This document shows, one piece after another, positions 9,094-17,309 of a stretch of 64,000 nt of DNA. The position numbers and the translations under genes were made by a program. Position 1 is the first letter of the stretch, and every line of letters begins with the position of its first letter. A model generated the notes under the pieces. It was not told the origin of the DNA, searched no databases, and worked only from the letters and a program-made list of their open reading frames with translations. Where the stretch lies: positions 1,729,501 through 1,793,500 of the forward strand of contig NZ_CP016757.1 in NCBI RefSeq assembly GCF_001701045.1, in the 5' to 3' direction. This DNA is from Cloacibacillus porcorum. GTDB taxonomy: Bacteria > Synergistota > Synergistia > Synergistales > Synergistaceae.

Positions 9094-9999
9094 TTAATAG
9101 CTTCGATGGACGAGGTAATCGGGCAGGAGCATGAGAAAATCGTCCGCCGCAAGCAATCCCGCGAGGGCCTCCTTGGCCGCCGCCGATTCTTTCTCCGCCA
9201 TCTCTCTGGCGGCCTCCATGCCGTAAACCGTGACATGGGTCAGCTTGCCCTGCTCTTCGTCCTTGCCGGGGGTCTTGCCCAGCTCTTCGGCCGTGCTTGT
9301 CACATCTAGTATATCATCGACTATCTGAAATGCCGAACCAAGATGGCGCGCATACTCGCCGTACCTTTCGAGGACGGCCTCGTCGCCGCAGCCAAGCGCC
9401 GCGCCGGCGAGCACCGCCGCCTCGATGAGGGCGCCGGTCTTGAGCGCCGCGATACGGCGGACGTAATGCGGATCGTTTTCCGTCCCCTCGGTGAACATGT
9501 CGAGCACCTGACCGCCGCAGACCCCTGCGGGGCCGATGGCCCGGGAGAATATGCGCATCGCGCGCAGGAGATTCTGCGCGGGTATGCCTTTCAGCTGTGC
9601 CAGAGGAAATTCGAGGGACTGCGCCAGCAGCGCGTCGCCCGCGAGGACGGCGAGAGTCTCTCCAAAAAGGGCGTGATTCGACGGTTTCCCACGGCGCATG
9701 TCGTCGTCGTCCATACATGGCAGGTCGTCGTGGATCAGCGTCGCCGTATGGAGCATTTCAAGGCCAAGGGCCATCGGCAGAGCGTATTTAGCCTCTACGC
9801 CGCATCTTTGAGCCGCCGCAAGGCAGAGTATCGGCCGTAGCCGTTTGCCGCCCGCCTCAAGCGAGTATTCCATCGACTCAAAGAGCTTCGGCGGCACCTT
9901 TTCCGCCCGCAGCCCCGCGGTCTCCCTGATGTAGCTCTCTATAAGCGTGCCGCCCGCCGCGAATTCCGCCTTTACGGCCCGCAGCTGCGCCTCATTCAT
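9094..9999 (-). CDS. ispA: Polyprenyl synthetase, farnesyl/geranylgeranyl diphosphate synthase
   Basis: 301 aa. The first Asp-rich motif DDLPCMDDDD is at 91-100 (DDxxxxD type typical of bacterial FPP synthases) and the second (VDDILD) lies near 228. GGKRLRP near 50-56 binds diphosphate. It elongates isoprenoid diphosphates for quinone and bactoprenol precursors. I chose ATG 9999, which overlaps the 3' end of xseB by eight bases; an upstream extension would run through xseB in another frame. About 175 bases separate it from dxs. Confidence 0.93.
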   Translation of the reverse strand: MNEAQLRAVKAEFAAGGTLIESYIRETAGLRAEKVPPKLFESMEYSLEAGGKRLRPILCLAAAQRCGVEAKYALPMALGLEMLHTATLIHDDLPCMDDDDMRRGKPSNHALFGETLAVLAGDALLAQSLEFPLAQLKGIPAQNLLRAMRIFSRAIGPAGVCGGQVLDMFTEGTENDPHYVRRIAALKTGALIEAAVLAGAALGCGDEAVLERYGEYARHLGSAFQIVDDILDVTSTAEELGKTPGKDEEQGKLTHVTVYGMEAAREMAEKESAAAKEALAGLLAADDFLMLLPDYLVHRSY

Positions 10000-10222
10000 C
10001 GCTCTTCGCCTCTTCCGCCTTGGGGACGGCCAGCGGACGTTCCTCGCCGTCCTGCGAGAGCATGGATATTTTCTGCTGCGCGTCTGCGAGATAGGCGCGG
10101 CACTCGCGCACGAGGGCGATTCCCCGCTCATATTCCGTCAGCGCGAGATCTAGTGAAAGAGAATCTCCCTCGAGATCCTTCAGTATCTTTTCAAGCTCTG
10201 TCATCTTTTCGACGAAATTCAT
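9992..10222 (-). CDS. xseB: Exodeoxyribonuclease VII small subunit
   Basis: 76 aa. It matches the small-subunit pattern: FVEKMTELEKILKDLE at the start, then LDLALTEYERGIALV, an amphipathic helical hairpin with an acidic tail. It forms a complex with XseA to degrade single-stranded DNA; xseA is not in the window. ATG 10222 has GAGAGGAG nine bases upstream. It is the first gene of the leftward run, and its 3' end overlaps ispA by eight bases. Confidence 0.92.
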   Translation of the reverse strand: MNFVEKMTELEKILKDLEGDSLSLDLALTEYERGIALVRECRAYLADAQQKISMLSQDGEERPLAVPKAEEAKSDE

Positions 10223-10255
10223 ATTAAAACTCCTCTCATTTTTAATCCTTACCAG

Positions 10256-10285
10256 TTGCAACTTTCAGTGTTGCTATGATACAAT
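10256..10285 (+). promoter_or_regulatory. Sigma-70-type promoter for rpmB
   Basis: TTGCAA (10256-10261), an 18-bp spacer, then TACAAT (10280-10285), about 40 bp before the rpmB ATG. It also lies in the divergent gap with xseB. Assigned from sequence match only. Confidence 0.55.
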
Positions 10286-10326
10286 GTCTAGGTTGGTTGT
10301 TTCAAGGTAAACAAGGGGGGAAACAA

Positions 10327-10521
10327 ATGTCAAAATTCTGTGATTGCTGCGGCCGCGGGCCGGCAACGGGAAATGCCGTCAGCCACTCGAACCGCCATAC
10401 CAGACGTCGCTGGCTCGTCAATATTCAGAGCGTAAAGGTCGACGTAGGCGGCGGAGAGACTCGTAAACTTCATATCTGCACGAAGTGCCTCCGTTCCGGA
10501 AAAGTACAAAGGGCCGTTTAA
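10327..10521 (+). CDS. rpmB: 50S ribosomal protein L28
   Basis: 64 aa. Starts MSKFCDCCGRGP with the site AAGGGGGG just upstream of ATG 10327. Contains the L28 signature NAVSHSNRHTRRRW and two Cys pairs (CDCC and CTKC) typical of the zinc-binding form. Component of the large ribosomal subunit. It is a single-gene unit with its own promoter (10256) and terminator (10510), between two leftward operons. Confidence 0.97.
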   Translation: MSKFCDCCGRGPATGNAVSHSNRHTRRRWLVNIQSVKVDVGGGETRKLHICTKCLRSGKVQRAV

Positions 10522-10537
10522 TACGGCTCTTTTTTTA
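10510..10537 (+). terminator. Intrinsic terminator after rpmB
   Basis: AGGGCCG pairs with CGGCTCT (one G-T wobble) around a short loop, followed by seven T. The hairpin begins inside the last codons of rpmB. Confidence 0.75.
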
Positions 10538-10549
10538 TTCCCTTTATCC

Positions 10550-12919
10550 CTATTCCACGCCATTTTTAGCATTCTCCAGAAGCTCCTCCGCCCCGTCCTC
10601 ATCGACGAGGATTTCGCGCGGCCTGGCTCCGTCCGCCGGTCCGACGATGCCAAGCTGCTCCATCATGTCTATAAGCCTCGAGGCGCGTGAAAAGCCGACG
10701 CGCAGACGGCGCTGCAGGCCGCTGGCCGAGGCGATGCCGGTCGACATCACTGTCTCTACGGCCTCTTCCAGCAGGTCGTCGTCAAAGGTGCCGCCGCCGT
10801 TTCCGCCCGCGGGGCCGCTGCCCTGGGCCTCTATTTCAATGAAGTCCGGTTCGCCGAAGGTGTTAGTCATATATTTGAGCCACGCCGCGAGAATGCTCTC
10901 GTCTATCCACGGCGACTGTATACGTATCGGCTTCGGATGCTTCGTCGAGGAGAAGAGCATGTCTCCCTTGCCCAGCAGCTTCTCCGCCCCCGCGCAGTCG
11001 ATGATCGTGCGGGAGTCGGCGTTGCTTGGCAGCGTGAAGGCGACGCGCGCCGGGATGTTGGCCTTGATGAGCCCGGTGATGATATTTACCGAGGGGCGCT
11101 GTGTGGCGAGCATCAGGTGGATGCCGGTGGCGCGCGCCATCTGCGCGAGGCGGCAGATATATTCCTCCACCTCTTTCGCCGCCGTCATCATCAGGTCGGC
11201 CAGTTCGTCGACGACGATGACGATATGCGGCAGCCTGTCCTTCGGCAGCACCTTTTCGTTGTAGCCCTCCAAGTTGCGCACGCGGATCTTCGCGAAGGTC
11301 GTGTAGCGGTTCTCCATCTCGCGTATCAGCCAGGCCAGCGCCTGCACCGCCTTTTTGGGGTCCGTAACCGGCGGCGTCAGCAGATGCGGCAGCTGGTCGT
11401 AGACCGCCATCTCGACGCGCTTCGGGTCTACCAGTATCATGCGCAGCTCCTCCGGGGAACGCTTTGAACAGAGCCCGACGATGCAGGAGTTTACGAAGAC
11501 GCTCTTGCCGGAGCCCGTCGTTCCCGCCACCAGCAGGTGCGGCAGCTCCTCAAGGCCGACGACCATCGGGTCGCCGTTGACCGCGACGCCGAAGGGCAGC
11601 GGCAGCGAGAGCTTCGACTTTTTAAAGGCGTCGTCCTCGATCACCGTGCGCAGCGGGATGCCGCGGCGTTTGGGGTTCGGTATCTCGATGCCGACATAGG
11701 GTTTGCCGGGGATCGGGGCCTCGATACGGAGGCTTGGGACGGCCATCGCGAGCGCGATGTCGTTGGAGAGCGCGGCGACCTTGCTCACCTTGATGCCGGG
11801 CGCGAGCTGGATGCGGAACTGGATAACCGTAGGCCCGACGAGGATCTCCGCGAGGTGCGATTCAATGCTGAACTGCTCCAGCGTGTCGACGATCTTTTCG
11901 CCGAGCGGCTCGGCGCGCTCCTCGTCCATCTCCCCGTCGCGTGATTCCACGGGGCCGAATAATTCTATCGGGGGCGGAAATATCCCCTGCTTGATGCGGT
12001 GGCCGGAGGAATCCTCCAGATTAAAGTTGGGGTCCTGGATCACAGCGGGAGCGGTGGAATCAGATTTCAGCGCCGCCCTTTTGATACTCTCCGGGTCGTT
12101 GTAATCTATATCTTCGTCGTTATCCGCGGAGTCGGGAGCGTCACCGGCAAACTCGCCGCGCTCCTCATCGTATTCATATTCGTCATCTTCACCCTCAGCG
12201 GGCTGTTCCTCTTCATCATCATAGGCAAAATAGTCGCCGTCTTCACATTCCATAATGTTCGGAGCGCCGCTCTTTTTGCGCGGACTCTCGTAGCCGTATT
12301 CCTCAAGCTCCTCCTTCAGCGTCTCCTTTTTGCCGGCTTTTTTTGCGCGCCGGAAAGAGGGCAACGCTATTTTGGGCAGTTTGATATACTGGAAAATATG
12401 AATATTATAGAAAAGCAGGGCAAAATAAATCAGCAAAAGGCCGATAATGAAGGTCCCCAGCACGCCGGTCGTCTTATATATAACCAGGCTCAGGAGACGA
12501 CCGAAGGCGCCCGCCGAGATATAGGGGAAACGCAGAAGATTCTCCCCTCCCGTGAGCTGGTTGAGGCCAAGCAGCAGCGAGGCGAGCAGGAAGACGAAGA
12601 ACGTTCCGAAGAACTGCCGGACGAAGTTCCTTATACCGCCCGCGATGAAATAGGAGACGGTGAGGTAAAGGACGAACAAAAGGGGAATGATGACGGAGCC
12701 GCCCACCGCCCTCAGCAGCGAGGCCGCGATGCGCGCGCCGCCGTCGCCCGTCCACGTCGTGTAGAGCGAGGCGATTATATAGAGGGTAAAGAGCATGACG
12801 ATCAGGTTAGCGATCTTTACCGCCGATTTTATATTCGCGAAAGACTCCGCCAGCCTCTCTTTTAGGCTTTTAGAGGGTTCCTTGACGGCCCTTCTTCTTG
12901 TTGGCGCCTTTTCCCTCAT
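10550..12919 (-). CDS. ftsK: DNA translocase FtsK/SpoIIIE
   Basis: 789 aa. Four predicted membrane helices near 35-55, 74-94, 104-120 and 152-172 anchor it at the septum; a very acidic linker runs through 225-275. The motor has Walker A GTTGSGKS at 466-473, the Walker B region VVDELADLMM, and ATQRPSVNIITG. The C-terminal winged-helix gamma domain (about 715-785, LQRRLRVGFSRASRLIDMME) reads oriented DNA motifs. It pumps chromosome ends during division. The ATG overlaps the tldD stop by four bases; it is the last gene of mltG-DUF4911-tldD-ftsK. Confidence 0.96.
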   Translation of the reverse strand: MREKAPTRRRAVKEPSKSLKERLAESFANIKSAVKIANLIVMLFTLYIIASLYTTWTGDGGARIAASLLRAVGGSVIIPLLFVLYLTVSYFIAGGIRNFVRQFFGTFFVFLLASLLLGLNQLTGGENLLRFPYISAGAFGRLLSLVIYKTTGVLGTFIIGLLLIYFALLFYNIHIFQYIKLPKIALPSFRRAKKAGKKETLKEELEEYGYESPRKKSGAPNIMECEDGDYFAYDDEEEQPAEGEDDEYEYDEERGEFAGDAPDSADNDEDIDYNDPESIKRAALKSDSTAPAVIQDPNFNLEDSSGHRIKQGIFPPPIELFGPVESRDGEMDEERAEPLGEKIVDTLEQFSIESHLAEILVGPTVIQFRIQLAPGIKVSKVAALSNDIALAMAVPSLRIEAPIPGKPYVGIEIPNPKRRGIPLRTVIEDDAFKKSKLSLPLPFGVAVNGDPMVVGLEELPHLLVAGTTGSGKSVFVNSCIVGLCSKRSPEELRMILVDPKRVEMAVYDQLPHLLTPPVTDPKKAVQALAWLIREMENRYTTFAKIRVRNLEGYNEKVLPKDRLPHIVIVVDELADLMMTAAKEVEEYICRLAQMARATGIHLMLATQRPSVNIITGLIKANIPARVAFTLPSNADSRTIIDCAGAEKLLGKGDMLFSSTKHPKPIRIQSPWIDESILAAWLKYMTNTFGEPDFIEIEAQGSGPAGGNGGGTFDDDLLEEAVETVMSTGIASASGLQRRLRVGFSRASRLIDMMEQLGIVGPADGARPREILVDEDGAEELLENAKNGVE

Positions 12920-14280
12920 GCTTCGCTGCCTCCCACCGTGAGCCCTTCAATGAGCATAGAGGGCTGGCCGTCCGTTACAGGCACGCCCTGTCCGGATTTT
13001 CCGCAGATTCCGGGGTCCATGATGAGATTTTTGCCGAGCGCCGATATCTTTGACAGCGCCTCCGGGCCGTTTCCCGTCAGGATTGCGCCGCGTACCGGCG
13101 CCGACACCTTTCCCTTTTCGACGAGATATCCCTCGGTGACATAAAATACAAAATCCCCCGACGTCGGGTCCACCTCGCCGCCGCCCATCTTTTTAACGTA
13201 GAGGCCGTTTTCTGTCCGTGCGAGCATCGTCTCGAGGTTGTCGCCGCCCGGTAACAGATAGGTATTGCTCATGCGCGGCACGGGGATGTTGCGGTACGAT
13301 TCGCGGCGGCCGTTGCCCGTCAGGGGCAGGCCGTAGAGCTGGGATGAGAGCACGTCGGTGAGATATCCCTTCAGAACGCCGTTTTCGATGAGAACGGTAC
13401 GCTGCGCGGGAGTCCCCTCGTCGTCGAAGCGGTACGCGCCGTAGAGTCCCGGCATCGCCGCGTCGTCGATCATCGTGACGCTCTCGTGCGCCACCTTCTC
13501 GCCGATACGTCCGCGGTAGACGGAATAATCCTTCTCTACGATATCGGCCTCAAGGCCGTGGCCGCAGGCCTCGTGTATGATCGTGCCGCCGGCCTCGCCG
13601 TCCATGAGGACGTTCATCGTACCGGCGGGACAGGGGCGCGCCTCAAGCATCAGCAGCGCGCGGCGCAGAGCCGTACGCGCCACCTCGAGCGGCGTCGCGC
13701 CGCACCAGAAGTCCGCCTCGCCCAGCGACATGCAGCGGCGTTCGGAGCCGGTCTGCAATACCCCGTCCCGTTCGGCGATCACCTGCGCCGCGAAGGACGA
13801 ATAATAGCGGCGGTCAAAGGCCGCCGTCCCGTCCGGCCTGATTATCAGCACATGACGGTGCGAGACGGAATAACGGTAAGAGCTCTGCCTTATATGCTTG
13901 GATTCCTTTTTGATCGTTTCGTCTATCTCGCGGAAAAAATCCACCGCCGGGGGGGCGATAGGCTCTCCCCGCTCCATAAGCAGAAGCTGTGAAGCGCTCT
14001 CCCTCAGCCCCTCCATACCGGCGGAGGCGGCGCACTCGGCGAAAGAGGCGGCCACAGAGGCCTCGTCGTTCCCCGGGGCGTGCGCGTAGAAGGTCCTGCC
14101 CCCGACGATCACGCGGCTTCCCGCGCCGTCGGAGGTCGACGACGAGATACCGTCTATCTTCCCGTCCTCAAAATGTACGGAGTGCCCCTCGCCGCTCTGA
14201 ATGAAGATATCGGCGTACTGGGCTCCCCTCTTAAGCGTCTCCGCTATATTTTCGTGCAAGAAATTCAATTTGTCCGTCAT
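12916..14280 (-). CDS. tldD: TldD-type metallopeptidase
   Basis: 454 aa. The metal-binding HEACGH at 236-241 followed by GLEAD is the TldD/TldE signature of the active TldD subunit. The protein also shows the conserved TGNGRRESYRN and GGGEVDPTSGDF stretches. TldD pairs with TldE (PmbA) to process small peptides or unfolded proteins; no tldE partner is nearby, so it may act alone or with a distant partner. Four-base ATGA overlaps on both sides (DUF4911 upstream, ftsK downstream) point to strict co-translation. Confidence 0.92.
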   Translation of the reverse strand: MTDKLNFLHENIAETLKRGAQYADIFIQSGEGHSVHFEDGKIDGISSSTSDGAGSRVIVGGRTFYAHAPGNDEASVAASFAECAASAGMEGLRESASQLLLMERGEPIAPPAVDFFREIDETIKKESKHIRQSSYRYSVSHRHVLIIRPDGTAAFDRRYYSSFAAQVIAERDGVLQTGSERRCMSLGEADFWCGATPLEVARTALRRALLMLEARPCPAGTMNVLMDGEAGGTIIHEACGHGLEADIVEKDYSVYRGRIGEKVAHESVTMIDDAAMPGLYGAYRFDDEGTPAQRTVLIENGVLKGYLTDVLSSQLYGLPLTGNGRRESYRNIPVPRMSNTYLLPGGDNLETMLARTENGLYVKKMGGGEVDPTSGDFVFYVTEGYLVEKGKVSAPVRGAILTGNGPEALSKISALGKNLIMDPGICGKSGQGVPVTDGQPSMLIEGLTVGGSEA

Positions 14281-14528
14281 GCAGTAGCCTCTCCCGTGTT
14301 GTTCGTATCATCGTCGATCTTTACCTCTATGCCCTCGCCGCGCAGGGATTCCATCATCTCCATGAGATATGGCAGCTGCTCCTTCGGACTGAAGACGGTG
14401 ACCTTGCCGGCCTTCGCGTCGTCCGTCTGGAGAAAGCCGATGCCCTCCGCGGCGTCTATTATCCAACTGATATAGTATATATCCTTTTGCGGTACTATGA
14501 AGCGCACCGCGGCTATCTCCGGTTTCAC
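14277..14528 (-). CDS. DUF4911 domain protein
   Basis: 83 aa soluble protein of unknown function. Seen: KDIYYISWIIDAAEGIGFLQT and a KVTVFSPKEQLPYLMEMMESL helix, matching the small DUF4911 family often found near tldD or mltG in Synergistota and Clostridia. The family assignment is from memory of that pattern. It overlaps both neighbours by four bases, so its amount should track mltG and tldD. Confidence 0.7.
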   Translation of the reverse strand: MKPEIAAVRFIVPQKDIYYISWIIDAAEGIGFLQTDDAKAGKVTVFSPKEQLPYLMEMMESLRGEGIEVKIDDDTNNTGEATA

Positions 14529-15535
14529 AGCCCCAGCTTCCTCTGCTTCGCGAGGTGTTCCTCGTAGCTCTTGCTGAAAATATGCCGTCCGTCCCCGCCA
14601 GCGAAAAAGAAGAGGTAATCGCTCTCCTTAGGCGACAGCGCGCTCTTCCACGAATCCTCCGAGGGAACGCAGATCGGCCCCGGCGGCAGCCCGCCGGAGA
14701 TATAGGTGTTGTATGGCGAATCTATCTCAAGGTCCCGGTAAGAGAGGCGGCTCTTTTTTATATTGCGCTCGTCCCAGGCGTAGATGACGGTGGCGCATGA
14801 CTGGAGCCGCATATTCTTTTCAAGGCGTTTGAGGAAGATTCCGGCGAGGACCGGCCGCTCATCCGCAGCCTTCGCCTCTCCCTCGACGAGCGAGGCGAGA
14901 ATACCGCTCTTCATCACCTCGCCAGGCGTCGTGCCAGGCGCTATTGACGCGCCGACCCGTTCGTACCAGAGCGCGGAGGCTCTTCTGACAAATTCAGCCG
15001 CCGCCTGTGGTCCCGGAGCGAGGAAATATGTCTCAGGAAGCAGGAAGATCAGGCGTTCCTCCTTTTTTCGCGGCAGCCACTCCCTGACCGCGGGAGGGAA
15101 ATTTTCCGCATCCTCTATCGCCGCGTTGAGATATGACTCCCCCTCCGCGCTGCTGCCGAAAAGGGCGGCGACCCGCTTGTAGCGGAAGCCGGGTATCAGA
15201 GTCACGCGGTTCGCGGTGGGTTTCGCCCGCGCCAGCTGCCGCGCGACGCCGGCGGGAGTGGACTTATAAAGGCTGTAAAGCCCGGGCTTCAAGCGGCGGT
15301 CAATACCAATCTCCGCCATCGCGCGCGCCAGCTCCCCGGCGTCGTTCACCGCGCCGGCCTTCGCGATGATCTCAGCCGCTCCGCGCGCCGAAACGCCGCC
15401 GGGAATGACCGCCTCGACCGAAACGGACAGACTCTTAGGCAGCTCCGGGTATTTGTATGGAAGATAAAAACAGATAAAACAGTATACAGAAGCTGTAAAC
15501 AAAAATAATAGAAGCTCCTCGCCCTTTTTCCTCAT
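14525..15535 (-). CDS. mltG: Endolytic murein transglycosylase MltG (YceG-like)
   Basis: 336 aa with one N-terminal membrane helix (about 7-27). The LysM-like/YceG domain has the catalytic Glu in LASLVEGEA (Glu218), then RPVLAGIFLKRL, SPYNTYISGGLPPGPIC and the terminal FSKSYEEH. MltG cleaves nascent glycan strands and sets their length. First gene of a leftward operon ending in ftsK, tying wall synthesis to division. Confidence 0.95.
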   Translation of the reverse strand: MRKKGEELLLFLFTASVYCFICFYLPYKYPELPKSLSVSVEAVIPGGVSARGAAEIIAKAGAVNDAGELARAMAEIGIDRRLKPGLYSLYKSTPAGVARQLARAKPTANRVTLIPGFRYKRVAALFGSSAEGESYLNAAIEDAENFPPAVREWLPRKKEERLIFLLPETYFLAPGPQAAAEFVRRASALWYERVGASIAPGTTPGEVMKSGILASLVEGEAKAADERPVLAGIFLKRLEKNMRLQSCATVIYAWDERNIKKSRLSYRDLEIDSPYNTYISGGLPPGPICVPSEDSWKSALSPKESDYLFFFAGGDGRHIFSKSYEEHLAKQRKLGL

Positions 15536-15589
15536 AAACGCCTCTCCCTCTGGTATTTGCGCATCTTTGTTATTATATATTAAAAATGG

Positions 15590-15877
15590 CTGACTGTAAG
15601 CAAAGCATAAAATTTTGCCGGTTATGAAGATGAGCGAGGAGCGGCCGCGTTGTGCCGTGGGTTTGAGTTGGAGACTGGCGGCGTTGGTGTGCGACTGTCG
15701 CTCCGTTCTCCGAACCGGAGCCCAGCGACGTTGGGGTTGCGGTTATGTACTGCAAAGACAGGACCTAGAGCCGCTGGATTTTGCTTTTGTCTTGTCGGCG
15801 TCACGCCGCCGTCTTCGGCGTGGAATGCCGTTTTTTGCCGCCGGTAAAAATTCCTTGGCAGATAGGGCCGTTAAGTA
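15590..15877. other. GC-rich noncoding stretch before the serine operon
   Basis: About 290 bp between mltG and the serine promoter. It contains a palindrome (CTCCG ... CGGAG around 15700) and a hairpin rich in GGCG/CGCC near 15798-15830. Frames on both strands are open but of low-complexity Arg/Pro/Ser composition, and one minus-strand frame resembles common spurious ORFs from repeated DNA. I treat it as a noncoding repeat-like segment. Confidence 0.35.
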
Positions 15878-15906
15878 TTGACATTAAGAAAAGTTAGGCG
15901 TATAAA
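15878..15906 (+). promoter_or_regulatory. Strong sigma-70 promoter of the serine operon
   Basis: TTGACA (15878-15883), exactly 17 bp, then TATAAA (15901-15906). It lies 38 bp before the leader-peptide ATG at 15945. The near-consensus boxes suggest high basal initiation, fitting control by attenuation downstream rather than at initiation. Confidence 0.8.
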
Positions 15907-15944
15907 TGTAAGCTAATTAAACTTTGAGTCAAAGGAGAAGGCAA

Positions 15945-16049
15945 ATGAGATATAAAACTTTTTCAGCATCGATATCGTGTTCGTCTCTCTCCTCCGGCCT
16001 TTCGTCGTGCGGTTGGTCGTCGCCGCCGTGCCGTTCTCAAAGCGAATAA
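15945..16049 (+). CDS. Serine-rich leader peptide (putative attenuator peptide)
   Basis: 34 codons, ATG at 15945 with AAAGGAGAAG seven bases upstream, TAA at 16047. Thirteen of 34 residues are Ser (positions 7, 9, 11, 13, 14, 16, 17, 20, 21, 25, 26, 31, 33), with three Cys, two Gly and one Trp, all amino acids made from serine. The Ser codons are mostly TCG, TCT and TCC. It is followed by an intrinsic terminator (16100-16129) and then the serine-biosynthesis genes. This is the classic layout of a ribosome-mediated attenuator, here reporting charged tRNA-Ser. The bases CCTTTCG at 15998-16004 inside the ORF can pair with CGAAGGG in the terminator's 5' arm, offering an antiterminator when a ribosome stalls early. 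The function is inferred; the composition and layout are seen directly. Confidence 0.75.
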   Translation: MRYKTFSASISCSSLSSGLSSCGWSSPPCRSQSE

Positions 16050-16099
16050 CCTTGATGCTGTAAAGTATATCCAAGCAAATAGTCCAGGTAGCGTTTTGA

Positions 16100-16129
16100 G
16101 ATCGAAGGGTGTCCTTTCGGTCTTTTTTT
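16100..16129 (+). terminator. Attenuator terminator before the serine genes
   Basis: Arms 16100-16109 and 16113-16122 form a 10-bp stem (two G-T wobbles) with a TGT loop, followed by seven T. It ends 25 bp before the first structural gene and 50 bp after the leader-peptide stop. Confidence 0.8.
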
Positions 16130-16154
16130 ATTTTATGAACTGGAGGTCTTATCG

Positions 16155-17291
16155 TTGAAGAAAAAATATCTGCTCACCCCCGGGCCGGTGGAGGCTCCTC
16201 GGAGGGTCCTGGAGGCCGCTTCGCGGCCGCTGATCAGCCACCGGTGCGGCGAGTTTTCGGAGCTTTTTAAGGGTATATCGCGCAAGCTGGGCCGCCTGTT
16301 CGAGAGCGGCCAGCCGGTGGTGATACTCCCCTCTTCGGGGACGGGCGCGCTCGAATGCGCCGCCGTGAATTTCCTGCGCCCCGGCGACGTCTTTATCTCG
16401 CTCTCCTGCGGCGTCTTCGGCGACCGTTTCCGGGAGATCGCCGCGCGCACGGGGGCCCGCGGGATATATGTGGACGCGGAGCCCGGCAGTGCGCCGACTC
16501 CGGAAGCGGCGGCTGCCGCTCTGCGTGAGAATCCCGGTGCGCGTGCGCTGCTGGTCACCCACAACGAGACCTCGACCGGCGTCACAGTGCCGGTGAGGGA
16601 GATCATAGCGGCGCTGCCCGCCGAGGGCCGTCCGCTGGTATTGGCCGACGGCGTGAGCTCCGTCGGGGCGATAGAATGTCTGCCCGAGAGCTGGGGCGTG
16701 GACGTACTCTGCACCGCCTCGCAGAAGGGGCTGATAACCCCTCCGGGACTCGGCCTGGTATGGCTGTCGAAGCGGGCGCTTGACGAGCTTAAGGGGCGCG
16801 AATGTCCCAGTTATTATTTTGATTTGAAGCTTCATCTGAAGAATATGAAGCCGGACTCTTACGCCAACCCTTACACGCCGCCGGTATCGCTCTATTACGC
16901 GCTCGACGCGGCGCTTGATATCATCCTTGCCGAGGGCGCCCCCGCGTGGTTCGCGAAGCGCCGCCGGTATGCCGAGGCCTTCGCGGCGGCCCTTGAGGAG
17001 CTAGGCTATGAGCTGCTGGTCAGGGACAGGCGTCTGCGCTCCGCCGGCGTCACCGCCTTTTCCGCACCGGGGGACGCGAGCGAGGTGGTGAGAAAACGCC
17101 TCTCCGCCGCAGGTTATGAGACGGCGGGAGGGCAGGGGACGCTGAAGGGAAAGCTGATCCGCGCCGCGCACTACAGCGACTGGGAGATGCCGGATATGGA
17201 GGATATTCTTCGCGCTTTCGCGGAGGCTATCGACAATAATTCTGACGATGGATATTTAAAAACTGCCCGAAATATTTTTGAAAATAGATAG
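16155..17291 (+). CDS. Class V aminotransferase, likely phosphoserine (or serine-pyruvate) aminotransferase
   Basis: 378 aa PLP enzyme. The PLP lysine is in TASQKGL (Lys191); ADGVSS (Asp165) and the phosphate-binding SSGTGALE are present. It starts TTG at 16155 with GGAGG ten bases upstream. Sequence type is the small-subunit/serine-pyruvate/alanine-glyoxylate branch, not classical SerC. Being first in an operon with serA and a phosphatase, it most likely makes phosphoserine from 3-phosphohydroxypyruvate and glutamate. The alternative is a serine- or alanine-glyoxylate transaminase. Confidence 0.8.
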   Translation: MKKKYLLTPGPVEAPRRVLEAASRPLISHRCGEFSELFKGISRKLGRLFESGQPVVILPSSGTGALECAAVNFLRPGDVFISLSCGVFGDRFREIAARTGARGIYVDAEPGSAPTPEAAAAALRENPGARALLVTHNETSTGVTVPVREIIAALPAEGRPLVLADGVSSVGAIECLPESWGVDVLCTASQKGLITPPGLGLVWLSKRALDELKGRECPSYYFDLKLHLKNMKPDSYANPYTPPVSLYYALDAALDIILAEGAPAWFAKRRRYAEAFAAALEELGYELLVRDRRLRSAGVTAFSAPGDASEVVRKRLSAAGYETAGGQGTLKGKLIRAAHYSDWEMPDMEDILRAFAEAIDNNSDDGYLKTARNIFENR

Positions 17292-17309
17292 AGGATGGGA
17301 GACAGCGTG

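Noticed and set aside
15615-15881. Open frame before the serine promoter
   Set aside because: Composition typical of GC-rich noncoding or repeat DNA, frames open on both strands, no ribosome site.
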